Source: Temperatibacter marinus (GTDB lineage: Bacteria > Pseudomonadota > Alphaproteobacteria > Sphingomonadales > Kordiimonadaceae). Taken from it: a DNA stretch of 64,000 nt. The stretch is taken from NCBI RefSeq assembly GCF_031598375.1, contig NZ_CP123872.1:2662501-2726500 (forward strand), written 5' to 3'. The translations under genes and the position numbers were made by a program. This document shows positions 42,743 to 53,241 of this stretch, piece by piece. How positions within the stretch are numbered: the stretch's first letter is position 1; each line of letters begins with the position of its first letter. A model generated the notes under the pieces. The model worked only from the letters and a program-made list of their open reading frames with translations. It had not been told where the DNA came from and made no database searches.

Positions 42743-44212
42743 TCAGTGTTTATTTATCACTTTAGACAGAATTTCTGTTTCTGCCCCCTCAGGTTTGCCA
42801 CTTAAAATCCATAAGACAAAGAGAGTAGCCCCGTAAACGGTACTGCCAATCGCTATCTTGCTTAGGGCGAGAAAGGTTATATGCATTGGAACGTCATCAA
42901 ATGGGACTATATGCAGAACATAAGCCATAGCAATAGCAGCAACGACAGGCCTAAATATGAAGCTCAATCGCCCTAAACTAATCTTAAGAGACGTGAATAG
43001 ATAGATATATTCACCGAGGACAAAAGCGATCATAAACCACATATAGAGTTGGGCAATAATAAGTGCACCTTCGCCCATTAGCAAGGCAACAAGGCATGCC
43101 ACCACCACGAGCCCTGCCCTGAATAATTTCAAAAAGGCATTTGTTTTCTGTTTGTCTAAGGCGAGGAAAATACCATTTAATGAATTTGAGAAAACCAAGG
43201 CCAATTTGGCGAAGGCTAAGTAAGGCAAAAATTGAATGGCAACATCCCATTGGCTACCCAGTAAAATATGAATGATTTCTTTTGATGTCATAACAATGCC
43301 TGTTGCAACAGGGAGCCCTATTAGTACTAAGACAGCAAGAAAACGAACCACAACATCCCGAAGACGATCAAGGTCATTCTTAACCCGTTGTACTGCTGAA
43401 GCAAAAGCTTCGCCGATGGGGAAAATAGTTTCCATAACAAGAAGGCGTGCGAGATCATGAGCCACATGATAGGCACCAAAAGTCTCTGAATTTGTTGACC
43501 TTTTAGCTGCCCACTCATCGAAGGCCCCACTGCCATAAGATGAAAAATTTCGGACAAGCGTCCAGAAGGAAAAACTCAATTGCTCTTTAAAATTAGTGAA
43601 TGATATTTTAGGAATGTAGGCATAAAATAAAAAACTGGTGACAACCCCCAGCGATGCGACTGTTAAATTACTATAAACCAGTCCCATATAACTACGTTCA
43701 ACATAGAGAACGAACAAGATTATAGATCCAACACTTAAGATTTTTTCGAGAAATCGGACCATCATCTCTTTGCCAAAAGCCATTCTTTTTCTGAAAACCT
43801 GTATCGCAGGGGAGTGGAATGCATGAAGGACAACCATCAAGCACATAATTTGCAGCACATCCTCAATCCGATCCTCTTGTAGCAAGTCTGCCATAACTGG
43901 AGCCGCAAGATACAAGGCTAAAGAAACGGCAGCGGAGAAGATAAACCTTATGGTCCAAAGGGTATGAAACTTATCATGGTCTTCCGTATCCATTCTCAGA
44001 ATTGCATCATCAAAACCAATATTTTTAAAAAGAGCAAAGAGACCGATCACGAGGGCTGCAGCGCCCATAATTCCAAAATCCTCTGGCGTAAGTAAGCGGG
44101 CTGTTACCGATACAGATACGATACCGAGCAGACGAATAAGCCATCGACCAAGAACCATGATCCCTGCTCCCTTCATCACTTGTTTACCAAGAGATGGTGT
44201 CTTATCAGTCAT
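42743..44212 (-). CDS. Oligosaccharide flippase (Wzx/MVF-like)
   Basis: A 489-residue polytopic membrane protein with about 12-14 predicted helices. The N-terminal GAGIMVLGRWLIRLLGIVS and ARLLTPEDFGIMG are typical of polysaccharide biosynthesis flippases that move lipid-linked oligosaccharides across the inner membrane for O-antigen, capsule or exopolysaccharide. No other glycan genes lie nearby, so the substrate is unknown. It converges on dnaB and is divergent from bolA. Confidence 0.88.
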   Translation of the reverse strand: MTDKTPSLGKQVMKGAGIMVLGRWLIRLLGIVSVSVTARLLTPEDFGIMGAAALVIGLFALFKNIGFDDAILRMDTEDHDKFHTLWTIRFIFSAAVSLALYLAAPVMADLLQEDRIEDVLQIMCLMVVLHAFHSPAIQVFRKRMAFGKEMMVRFLEKILSVGSIILFVLYVERSYMGLVYSNLTVASLGVVTSFLFYAYIPKISFTNFKEQLSFSFWTLVRNFSSYGSGAFDEWAAKRSTNSETFGAYHVAHDLARLLVMETIFPIGEAFASAVQRVKNDLDRLRDVVVRFLAVLVLIGLPVATGIVMTSKEIIHILLGSQWDVAIQFLPYLAFAKLALVFSNSLNGIFLALDKQKTNAFLKLFRAGLVVVACLVALLMGEGALIIAQLYMWFMIAFVLGEYIYLFTSLKISLGRLSFIFRPVVAAIAMAYVLHIVPFDDVPMHITFLALSKIAIGSTVYGATLFVLWILSGKPEGAETEILSKVINKH

Positions 44213-44405
44213 AGAGTTTCCTTAATTAACCTTCCTTTAGCTAGACTATCTATATAAAACAAATGTGTCTAGTTCTTACCCGAGAAGACAAGAACTATTC
44301 CTGTAACTCGATAAAAACACTTAAATACTGAAAAACATTTGCCTCTAAAGCGTGGAAGACGTATTTACTATCTTTGATCAGAGAAAAATAGAAAGAGATC
44401 CCATC

Positions 44406-44636
44406 ATGGCCATGGCAATTGATACCCTAGAAGAAATGATAAAAGAAGGTCTACCGGGTTGTTCAGTAAAAATTGAAGACCTAGCCGGTGACGGTGACCA
44501 TTACGCAGCTCATATTATCTATGAAGGGTTTGCAGGAAAATCTCGTGTGCAACAACATCAGATGGTCTATAAAGCACTTAAAGGAAAAATGGGCGGAGAA
44601 TTACACGCTTTAGCCTTGACAACAGCTGCTGCCTAA
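44406..44636 (+). CDS. bolA: BolA family protein (IbaG/BolA-like)
   Basis: A 76-residue cytoplasmic protein with the BolA fold: EEMIKEGLPGCSVKIEDL, GDGDHYAAHIIYEGFAGKSRVQQHQMVY and the C-terminal HALALTT. The conserved histidine near SRVQQHQ can coordinate an iron-sulfur cluster with glutaredoxin. I chose the ATG at 44406 because it fits the family N-terminus; a GTG at 44352 would add 18 unusual residues. The next gene encodes CGFS glutaredoxin, its usual partner in cluster trafficking. Confidence 0.93.
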   Translation: MAMAIDTLEEMIKEGLPGCSVKIEDLAGDGDHYAAHIIYEGFAGKSRVQQHQMVYKALKGKMGGELHALALTTAAA

Positions 44637-44680
44637 CCCATCTCATAGGCAAATGACTTTAGTATTAGGATATAAAGATT

Positions 44681-45001
44681 ATGACTGACATTAACGCACG
44701 TATTCAAGACTATATTACAAAAGATGATATTGTTCTGTTTATGAAAGGAACACCCATCTTCCCACAGTGTGGATTTTCATCAGTTGTTTCCCAAGTGCTT
44801 CAGCACCTAGGGGTCAACTATGAAAGCTATAATGTTCTTGAGGACATGGAACTCCGTGAAGGCATCAAAGATTTCTCTGATTGGCCAACTATTCCCCAAG
44901 TTTATATTAAGGGTGAATTCATCGGCGGATGCGACATCATTAAGGAAATGTTCGAAAGCGGTGAATTACAGCAATTGGTTACAGAAAAAGGTCTGAACTA
45001 A
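44681..45001 (+). CDS. grxD: Monothiol glutaredoxin, Grx4 type
   Basis: A 106-residue monothiol glutaredoxin with active site C30-G-F-S and the [19 protein letters not shown] glutathione-binding region. Grx4 proteins bind a [2Fe-2S] cluster with glutathione and pass it on, often in complex with BolA; the bolA gene is 45 bp upstream. A strong terminator lies 25 bp after the stop. Confidence 0.96.
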   Translation: MTDINARIQDYITKDDIVLFMKGTPIFPQCGFSSVVSQVLQHLGVNYESYNVLEDMELREGIKDFSDWPTIPQVYIKGEFIGGCDIIKEMFESGELQQLVTEKGLN

Positions 45002-45026
45002 AGCTCAGACCCTTGTTTCCGAAGAT

Positions 45027-45053
45027 AAAGGCAGGATTTCCCTGCCTTTTTTT
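45027..45053. terminator. Bidirectional terminator after grxD
   Basis: AAAGGCAGG (45027-45035), loop ATTTC, CCTGCCTTT (45041-45049) then more T: a 9-bp perfect stem with U tails on both strands, between convergent grxD and the methyltransferase-like gene. Confidence 0.92.
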
Positions 45054-45810
45054 ATTTTTTAAACTTATAGATAAATCGGTCGGTGCTATACCGAACTTTT
45101 GCACCAAACCATGATTTATCCGCTGGATTGTCAGGATTGGCGAGCAGCTTACTCTCTTCAACGAATGTAAAACCAGCGGCTACCAGTTCGTTTTTTACTC
45201 GTGCTGGATCAATGCGATGGAGCTTACTCACGACCTCATTAGGCGCATCCTTTGGCCCCACGTGATCAATGACAACATATACTCCCCCAGGTTTAAGCGC
45301 ATCATAGACAGATTTGTTAATCTTCATCACGTCTTCAGCTGTATATTTTAGATGATCCATATAATAATCATGATAAGCAAGCGCACTCAGTGCCACGTCA
45401 ACACTATTCTCTTCTGCAGTCACTGCTTCATTGCCGTCATGCAGTTCAACAACATTAGGCATGGATTTAAAGCTTTCAGGAGATTGCTTTTTAATGAATC
45501 CCCAATAAGCAGGCCCATTATGGGCAATTACTTTACCATTTTTCCCAACCACGCCGGATAAAATCTCAGAGTAATAGCCTCGGCTGGCATTAATATCGAG
45601 AACGGTCATGCCGTTTTTAACGCCTGCAAATTTAAGTATTTCAGCTGGCTTCCTATTCGGATCAAAGGCCAGATGTGTTGGTGTTCTATCATTGTTTGCT
45701 AAAGCCTCAGCGATTGAATCTGCATATGTACTAGCATGACTGATCGCTATAGGACTAAGCAGTATAGTTCCTAGCACTGATGCTTTTAGGATATTTTTCA
45801 TTATAGGCAT
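45052..45810 (-). CDS. Exported methyltransferase-like protein (COG4798 type)
   Basis: A 252-residue Rossmann-fold methyltransferase relative. GAGGAG is seven bases before the ATG at 45810, which opens a signal peptide (about 1-26, ending SHA). The SAM-binding motif I reads VLDINASRGYYSEIL in place of a glycine-rich DxGxGxG loop. The later GGVYVVIDHV strand fits the fold. A secreted SAM-dependent enzyme would be odd, as SAM is cytoplasmic, so it may bind another ligand or act without export. It is a single gene convergent with grxD. Confidence 0.75.
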   Translation of the reverse strand: MPIMKNILKASVLGTILLSPIAISHASTYADSIAEALANNDRTPTHLAFDPNRKPAEILKFAGVKNGMTVLDINASRGYYSEILSGVVGKNGKVIAHNGPAYWGFIKKQSPESFKSMPNVVELHDGNEAVTAEENSVDVALSALAYHDYYMDHLKYTAEDVMKINKSVYDALKPGGVYVVIDHVGPKDAPNEVVSKLHRIDPARVKNELVAAGFTFVEESKLLANPDNPADKSWFGAKVRYSTDRFIYKFKK

Positions 45811-45902
45811 CAATTTTCTCCTCTCGAAATGACACAGGATTACAGTATGCATAAAAACCTATCAGAGACTGTTCACAAGACTGTGATCTAAACTAAATAC
45901 GT

Positions 45903-45931
45903 AAAAAGCCCCGCAAATTGCGGAGCTTTTT
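45903..45931 (-). terminator. Intrinsic terminator of thiC
   Basis: On the minus strand AAAAAGC-T-CCGC, loop AATTT, GCGG-G-GCTTTTT: an 11-bp stem with one mismatch ending in U residues, 23 bp after the thiC stop. Confidence 0.85.
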
Positions 45932-45953
45932 GTCAGTTCAAGAGTAAGATGAA

Positions 45954-47899
<1,946 letters not shown>

Positions 47900-48053
47900 T
47901 TTGTGTTGTGAATTTAGCTTGCCGGCATCTGAGGAACAAGTAAAATCGAAAGAAAAACACCAAAAGTGTATAATTCTTCAATAACTCACTATTTTCAAAT
48001 TTATCTATCACGGACCTTTGGATATCGACGAAGGGCATCGCACAGAGCAAAGC

Positions 48054-48548
48054 TTATAATTGCTTTCTAAATTCGAACTCTGTCGTATGTGATAAGTCGT
48101 TAAGGTCTCGCGTTTTAGGTTGTTTCTGATAGCCTTTTTTTGTGTAAAAGCCATGGGCTCGTGTAAAACGTGTATCAGACCACATAGTCATTTCAGCGGC
48201 CCCATGATCCCGTGCCCACTCTTCTATTAACTGCAATAATTTGTCAGCGATACCTTGACCACGATACCTTGAGAGCATGTAAAGGCGTTTCAGCTCACAA
48301 AGCTGAGTGCTAAGAGGCGCAACACCGACTGTCGCAATAGGTGTATGATTATCCCATAAAACCCAGAATTCACCCTTTTCTTGATCAATCTTAGTGCGCA
48401 TGGCATGAAGGTCGGCATCAAGATCCTCGAGATCAATAAACACACCCTCCTCTTCATACTCTTTGAAGCAACTGTCGATGACTTGAATGAGTGCTATACT
48501 GTCTTCATCTTTGACAAGGGTTAGTTTATAGGGAGAAAAATCGACCAT
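48054..48548 (-). CDS. GNAT family N-acetyltransferase
   Basis: A 164-residue acetyltransferase with the acetyl-CoA-binding LKRLYMLSRYRGQGIADKLLQ (motif A) and the C-terminal ARAHGFYTKKGY strand. The substrate is unknown. The ATG at 48548 has GGGAG ten bases upstream and begins 5 bp after the hflX stop; a longer frame would overlap hflX. Its place at the end of the hfq-hflX run suggests co-transcription. Confidence 0.85.
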   Translation of the reverse strand: MVDFSPYKLTLVKDEDSIALIQVIDSCFKEYEEEGVFIDLEDLDADLHAMRTKIDQEKGEFWVLWDNHTPIATVGVAPLSTQLCELKRLYMLSRYRGQGIADKLLQLIEEWARDHGAAEMTMWSDTRFTRAHGFYTKKGYQKQPKTRDLNDLSHTTEFEFRKQL

Positions 48549-48553
48549 CGCGC

Positions 48554-49954
48554 TTATACTCCCGATTCCACTTTTACAAAACGACCCCACGCGATAGGAT
48601 CAACAGTCACTGTAAATTTATAGCCATGCTCGTCGCATTCTTCTTCATTGATCTCAGAATTGGCTCTCAGCCATGCTTGTGTCTTACCGTCAGCCCAAGG
48701 AACCACTACACAAATGTGGATGCTATTGGCAGAAAGAGCCTCTTCTATTTTCTCAATAAGCCATTCAGAATTTTCTCCTGTCACGCCAGAAATCGGTACA
48801 ATTTCAGGATGAATCTCAGCTTGATTATATAAATTCTCGAGCGCAGATTCTTCCATAAGATCAATTTTGTTGAGCGCTTCTATATACGGTACAGATTTAT
48901 CACTTTCGGTTAGGTCTAATCCCAATTCTTTAATCACATCAAAGACATCTTCCCTCTGTATAGCTGAGTCAGGATGGCTCGCATCTCTCACATGTAGCAC
49001 AACATCAGCAGAGATAACTTCTTCTAAAGTAGCCCTAAAGGCAGCAACAAGCATCGTCGGCAGTTCAGAAATAAACCCAACAGTATCAGATAAAATAATT
49101 TTCTTACCCGACGGCAAAGTGATGGAACGCATAGTTGGATCAAGTGTTGCAAAGAGGAGATCTTCTGCAAAAACATCTGACTGCGTTAAGAAATTAAACA
49201 GAGTGGATTTTCCTGCGTTTGTATATCCAACAAGAGCGACAACAGGATACGGTGCTTTTTGTCTCTGAGTCCTATGGAGATGCCGCGTTCTTGTTACTTG
49301 TTCAAGCAATTGCTTAATTTTGACAATGCGATCAGAAATTATACGCCGATCAAGCTCAATTTGACTTTCCCCTGGTCCTCCCAAAAACCCTGCACCCCCT
49401 CTTTGACGTTCAAGGTGTGTCCAAGACCTTACAAGCCTTGACTTCTGGTAGGTCAAATGCGCCAGTTCAACCTGCAATTCCCCTTCTTTGGTGGACGCAC
49501 GGGCCCCGAAGATTTCGAGAATGAGTGCCGTTCTATCAATAACTTTACAGCCAATTTCATTTTCAAGGTTTCGTTGTTGGATAGGACTAAGCTCACAGTC
49601 AAAGACAATTAAGTCAATATCATCATCGTCAACCTTTTGATGGAGGGTTTCTAACCAACCTTTACCAACAAAGGTAGAAGGCCGAATTGTTCTTAGGGGA
49701 ATAAGGTCAGAACCTACAATTTCCACGTCGATAGCTTCCGCCAGGCCAACAGCTTCATTTAAACGAGCTTCAGGACTGCGAACAACACCGTATGACCGGG
49801 CTCTCTTCTCGAACGGATAGGCAACGTAGACACGGCTTTGTACCGCATCATCCGTTAAGACGCCTTTATTTTGAATTGACCAACCAGTATTATCCTGATC
49901 ATCCACATAGTCGGGCGTATCAGGGCCTTGCTGTTCATCGTCAGTGATTGACAA
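48554..49954 (-). CDS. hflX: Ribosome-associated GTPase HflX
   Basis: A 466-residue GTPase that rescues or splits stalled ribosomes during stress. The N-terminal glycine-rich domain contains VGKGWLETLHQ-type sequence, with a helical linker around RQRGGAGFLGGPGESQIELDRR and the G domain with GYTNAGKSTLFN (G1), DTVGFISELP (G3) and NKIDL (G4). No ATG is available; a TTG at 49954, 4 bp after the hfq stop, is the likely start. hfq-hflX order is widely conserved. Confidence 0.94.
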   Translation of the reverse strand: MSITDDEQQGPDTPDYVDDQDNTGWSIQNKGVLTDDAVQSRVYVAYPFEKRARSYGVVRSPEARLNEAVGLAEAIDVEIVGSDLIPLRTIRPSTFVGKGWLETLHQKVDDDDIDLIVFDCELSPIQQRNLENEIGCKVIDRTALILEIFGARASTKEGELQVELAHLTYQKSRLVRSWTHLERQRGGAGFLGGPGESQIELDRRIISDRIVKIKQLLEQVTRTRHLHRTQRQKAPYPVVALVGYTNAGKSTLFNFLTQSDVFAEDLLFATLDPTMRSITLPSGKKIILSDTVGFISELPTMLVAAFRATLEEVISADVVLHVRDASHPDSAIQREDVFDVIKELGLDLTESDKSVPYIEALNKIDLMEESALENLYNQAEIHPEIVPISGVTGENSEWLIEKIEEALSANSIHICVVVPWADGKTQAWLRANSEINEEECDEHGYKFTVTVDPIAWGRFVKVESGV

Positions 49955-49958
49955 AGGA

Positions 49959-50204
49959 TTATTCCATTACATCTTTTTCAGGTTCAAATAACTGAACAGG
50001 GCCACCTGGCATAATGGTAGAAATTGCATGCTTATAGACAAGTTGGGAATGTCCATCACGGCGAAGTAAAACACAGAAATTATCAAACCATGTGATCATG
50101 CCTTGTAATTTTACACCGTTAACAAGGAAAACAGTTACAGAAGTTTTGCTTTTTCTTACGCTATTCAGAAAGACATCTTGTAGATTTTGATTTTTTTCAG
50201 ACAT
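49959..50204 (-). CDS. hfq: RNA chaperone Hfq
   Basis: An 81-residue Sm-like protein forming hexamers that pair small RNAs with mRNAs. The Sm1 segment [25 protein letters not shown] and Sm2 YKHAISTI are intact, with only a short C-terminal tail. A TTGACA (50329-50324, minus strand) followed after 16 bp by TATTTG is a possible promoter, and AACGG/CCGTT gives a small leader hairpin. It leads hfq-hflX-GNAT. Confidence 0.97.
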   Translation of the reverse strand: MSEKNQNLQDVFLNSVRKSKTSVTVFLVNGVKLQGMITWFDNFCVLLRRDGHSQLVYKHAISTIMPGGPVQLFEPEKDVME

Positions 50205-50351
50205 GGGATCTTCTTATTCTCTAGTTTATATGTTGTTATTATCAGACCAACTTAGTTGGCTCGGATCCTTTAACGGCAATGTACCGTTATGGCTATAATG
50301 ACAAATAATTCCCTTTCTGGCTATGTCAAATTTAATTTATTTTTCTGCTGT

Positions 50352-51809
50352 TTATCGGCGCCAAAATATTCCTGCGAATAGAATAAATATTAATGTTGTA
50401 TCTAATCGCCCAATTAACATGATCAAAGAAAGTATATAATACTCTGCAGCCTCAAGGCCGTAATATCCTGGAAAATAAGGAGAAACTATCGTTACTAAAT
50501 CGCCCGATGTGGTGAGCGCAGCAATCGTCATGGCCACTGAATCCTCTACAGGGTTACCAAAAATCGACAGCAATACACTGCCTAATACAAAGGTAATTAA
50601 AAAGCCTGCTACCAAGAGCCATACTGCATGTAAATCATGGTTCTCTATTGTTCTTCGTCCAAATTTCAACGCATGAACGCCATTTGGATGGGCTAATCGA
50701 GAGAGCTCTGATCGACCCTGGGCCACCAAAATTAGAAATCGCATTTGACGCATACCGCCAGAAGTGGTCAACACGCCTCCCCCAATAAGAGCAAAGGCCA
50801 TAAAAATGATTGAGCTGGACATACTGGCCGCACTCATAGGATCCCATGAAGCCAGAGAGATTCCCATCGTTGACATGCTTGAGACAAACATAAAGTAGAG
50901 ATCTAAAAGAGATATCCTACTGTCGGTCAGGTAATGAATTAAGATCAAGGCACCAAGTCCCCAAAAAATAAACTGGGGTAGAACCTTAAACTCTATACTT
51001 TTATATCCTTTTCGTTTTTCCTTGGCCTGAAAAAGACCGTACAAGACATCTACATTGATAACAACGGCAGTCATGACGAGGCAATAAACAATTTGCAACC
51101 CTAATCCAGACACCGCCGTAGAGGTTTGATCTGGCATCGCGATCCCTGCTGAGGCGATCACGGATAAACCACGGATAACTGCCAGTTTAAAGGGGTCCCC
51201 TGCAAGTAAAAACATAAAGACAATAATCAGAGTGAACAATAGATAGGGCTTTAAGAGAAGCTTTCCAACAGAAGAGATACTGCCAAGAGCAGCCCCTTTA
51301 TTCCCTTTCGCAAAAAAAGAGGGATACATCTGCATCGCACCAACATTAACGCGCATTAAAAAGGTGAGTGCGATCACCAAAACACCTAATCCACCACACC
51401 AACTCGCCAAGGCCCGCCACAAAACCAGCGCATAACTTTCTGTCACACCTTCTCTTAAGGCTGAAGACCCCATAGTTGTGATGAGTGATATGCCCTCAAA
51501 GACCATCAACGAAAAGGGAGTCTCTGCATAGATAAAGACAAAGGGTAATGCTGTCCCCATACCCGTCAAAGCAACGGTAAGAATGGGTAGTAAAATCATA
51601 GCTCTTAAGGATTTACTCCGCTTAGACCCTTTGAAACCGAGATAAAGAGTAGATCCCACGAATCCATTGATAAAAATCGAGAGAAGGAAGCCGCTAAAAA
51701 TTGTCGTCTGCCCCATAACCAGAGCATAAAAGGCAGGTATGACTTGCAAAAGAGTAAAGAGGAGAAGCCAGCAGCCTATTAAATATAATGTCCTTGGAAG
51801 CCAGGTCAC
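50352..51809 (-). CDS. trkH: Potassium uptake channel subunit TrkH
   Basis: A 485-residue polytopic protein with four pore-loop repeats; the selectivity segments TMGSSALREGV, GIAMPDQ, STMGISLASWD and TTSGDLVT are visible. It works with the TrkA gating ring to import K+. Start is GTG at 51809 with AAGGA six bases upstream, 12 bp after trkA. Its location after ntrYX and trkA is conserved in alphaproteobacteria. Confidence 0.94.
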   Translation of the reverse strand: MTWLPRTLYLIGCWLLLFTLLQVIPAFYALVMGQTTIFSGFLLSIFINGFVGSTLYLGFKGSKRSKSLRAMILLPILTVALTGMGTALPFVFIYAETPFSLMVFEGISLITTMGSSALREGVTESYALVLWRALASWCGGLGVLVIALTFLMRVNVGAMQMYPSFFAKGNKGAALGSISSVGKLLLKPYLLFTLIIVFMFLLAGDPFKLAVIRGLSVIASAGIAMPDQTSTAVSGLGLQIVYCLVMTAVVINVDVLYGLFQAKEKRKGYKSIEFKVLPQFIFWGLGALILIHYLTDSRISLLDLYFMFVSSMSTMGISLASWDPMSAASMSSSIIFMAFALIGGGVLTTSGGMRQMRFLILVAQGRSELSRLAHPNGVHALKFGRRTIENHDLHAVWLLVAGFLITFVLGSVLLSIFGNPVEDSVAMTIAALTTSGDLVTIVSPYFPGYYGLEAAEYYILSLIMLIGRLDTTLIFILFAGIFWRR

Positions 51810-51821
51810 TGATGATCCTTA

Positions 51822-53198
51822 CTAAAAATAAGTGGATCGAGCAGAGAATAATTTTTCTACTTTTGACACAGCGCCAAAGAGAGAGAGCAAAACAACCCTG
51901 TCTCCAGGTTCAAATCTTGTATCGCCGGTGGGAATTAAACAGTCATCTCCCCGGATAACAATACCAATTCGAATCTCGCCTTTTAACTTCATTTGACTAA
52001 TTTTTTGACCGACCACTTCAGATCCTTCAATAACTTCAGCTTCAATGATTTCTGCTTGGCCTTCTCGGACACTATATAAATCTCGAATGCGCCCGCGACG
52101 AATATGACGCAAAATACTAGACACGGTGGTTTCGCGAGGGTCCAGAGCCACATCAACCCCTAAAGATCCCGTCAAGGTGCCATACACAGGATTATTAATA
52201 AGTGCAATCGCGCGCTCGCAGCCTTCTCTCTTAGCTAGGAGACTCGTCAGAATATTCACTTCATCATCATCCGCTACAGCCACAAGAGTTTCCGCTTCAG
52301 AAACATTCACTTCAGTTAGGATTTCACGAGAGAGAGCATCTCCGTTAATTACAAGAGAACGATCTAGATTGAGCGCAATTTTTTCTGCACGATTTGGATC
52401 CATCTCAACAATCTTGAGATTAACCTTACTGTCATTCTCTTCAAGCGAACGAGCCAGGTAAAAACCGACATTCCCGCCCCCAATAATGACAACCCGGCGG
52501 GCTTCTTTTTCCTCATGTCCGAAAACAGACATCGTGCGTTCGGTTCTTGAACTATCTACAGCCACATAAACTTCATCGCCCACTTCCATTTGATCCGCAC
52601 TAGAGGGCAAAAACATCCTGCCTTTTCGGTATATGGCCAAAACACTTGTTTGTAACTTTGGGAAAAGCTCTGTTAGCTGACGCAGCGGTGTATTGACAAC
52701 AGGACAATTTTCATCCAACTCCATACCAATCACGCGCACACGATCGTCAACAAATGGCATCATATTGAAAGCACCTGGAAGCTGCATGCGTCGAGCAAGC
52801 GCCTCAGCCACTTCTTTTTCAGGAGAGATGATAACGTCAATGGGCATATTGTCACGATTAAAGAGGTCAGCCCATTTATTTTTAAGATAAGACTGGTTAC
52901 GAATACGGGCAATTTTAGTCGGCACCTGAAACAAAGAATGAGCCACTTGACATGCGACCATATTCACCTCATCAGAAATTGTAACTGCAACGATCAAATC
53001 TGCGTCCGTCGCATTTGCTTTTTCAAGCATATATGGATCGGACGCATGCCCTACAAGGCCTTGGACGTCAAGTGAGTCACTGATTTTTCTGACAAGTTCA
53101 GCTGACTGGTCAATTACAGTAACATCACTGCCCTGCTCTGATAATTGTTTGGCAATATTAAAGCCGACCTGGCCTGCACCGCATACAATAATCTTCAT
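51822..53198 (-). CDS. trkA: Potassium uptake regulatory protein TrkA
   Basis: A 458-residue peripheral membrane protein with two RCK modules: NAD-binding KIIVCGAGQVGFNIA at the N-terminus and a second Rossmann domain VVIIGGGNVGFYLARSL near 235, each followed by a TrkA-C domain. It gates TrkH in response to nucleotides. AAGG lies nine bases upstream of the ATG. Co-transcribed with trkH 12 bp downstream. Confidence 0.96.
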   Translation of the reverse strand: MKIIVCGAGQVGFNIAKQLSEQGSDVTVIDQSAELVRKISDSLDVQGLVGHASDPYMLEKANATDADLIVAVTISDEVNMVACQVAHSLFQVPTKIARIRNQSYLKNKWADLFNRDNMPIDVIISPEKEVAEALARRMQLPGAFNMMPFVDDRVRVIGMELDENCPVVNTPLRQLTELFPKLQTSVLAIYRKGRMFLPSSADQMEVGDEVYVAVDSSRTERTMSVFGHEEKEARRVVIIGGGNVGFYLARSLEENDSKVNLKIVEMDPNRAEKIALNLDRSLVINGDALSREILTEVNVSEAETLVAVADDDEVNILTSLLAKREGCERAIALINNPVYGTLTGSLGVDVALDPRETTVSSILRHIRRGRIRDLYSVREGQAEIIEAEVIEGSEVVGQKISQMKLKGEIRIGIVIRGDDCLIPTGDTRFEPGDRVVLLSLFGAVSKVEKLFSARSTYF

Positions 53199-53241
53199 AA
53201 TATCTTGCCTTCAATACTATTAGCTTAACAAGAAATAAACC

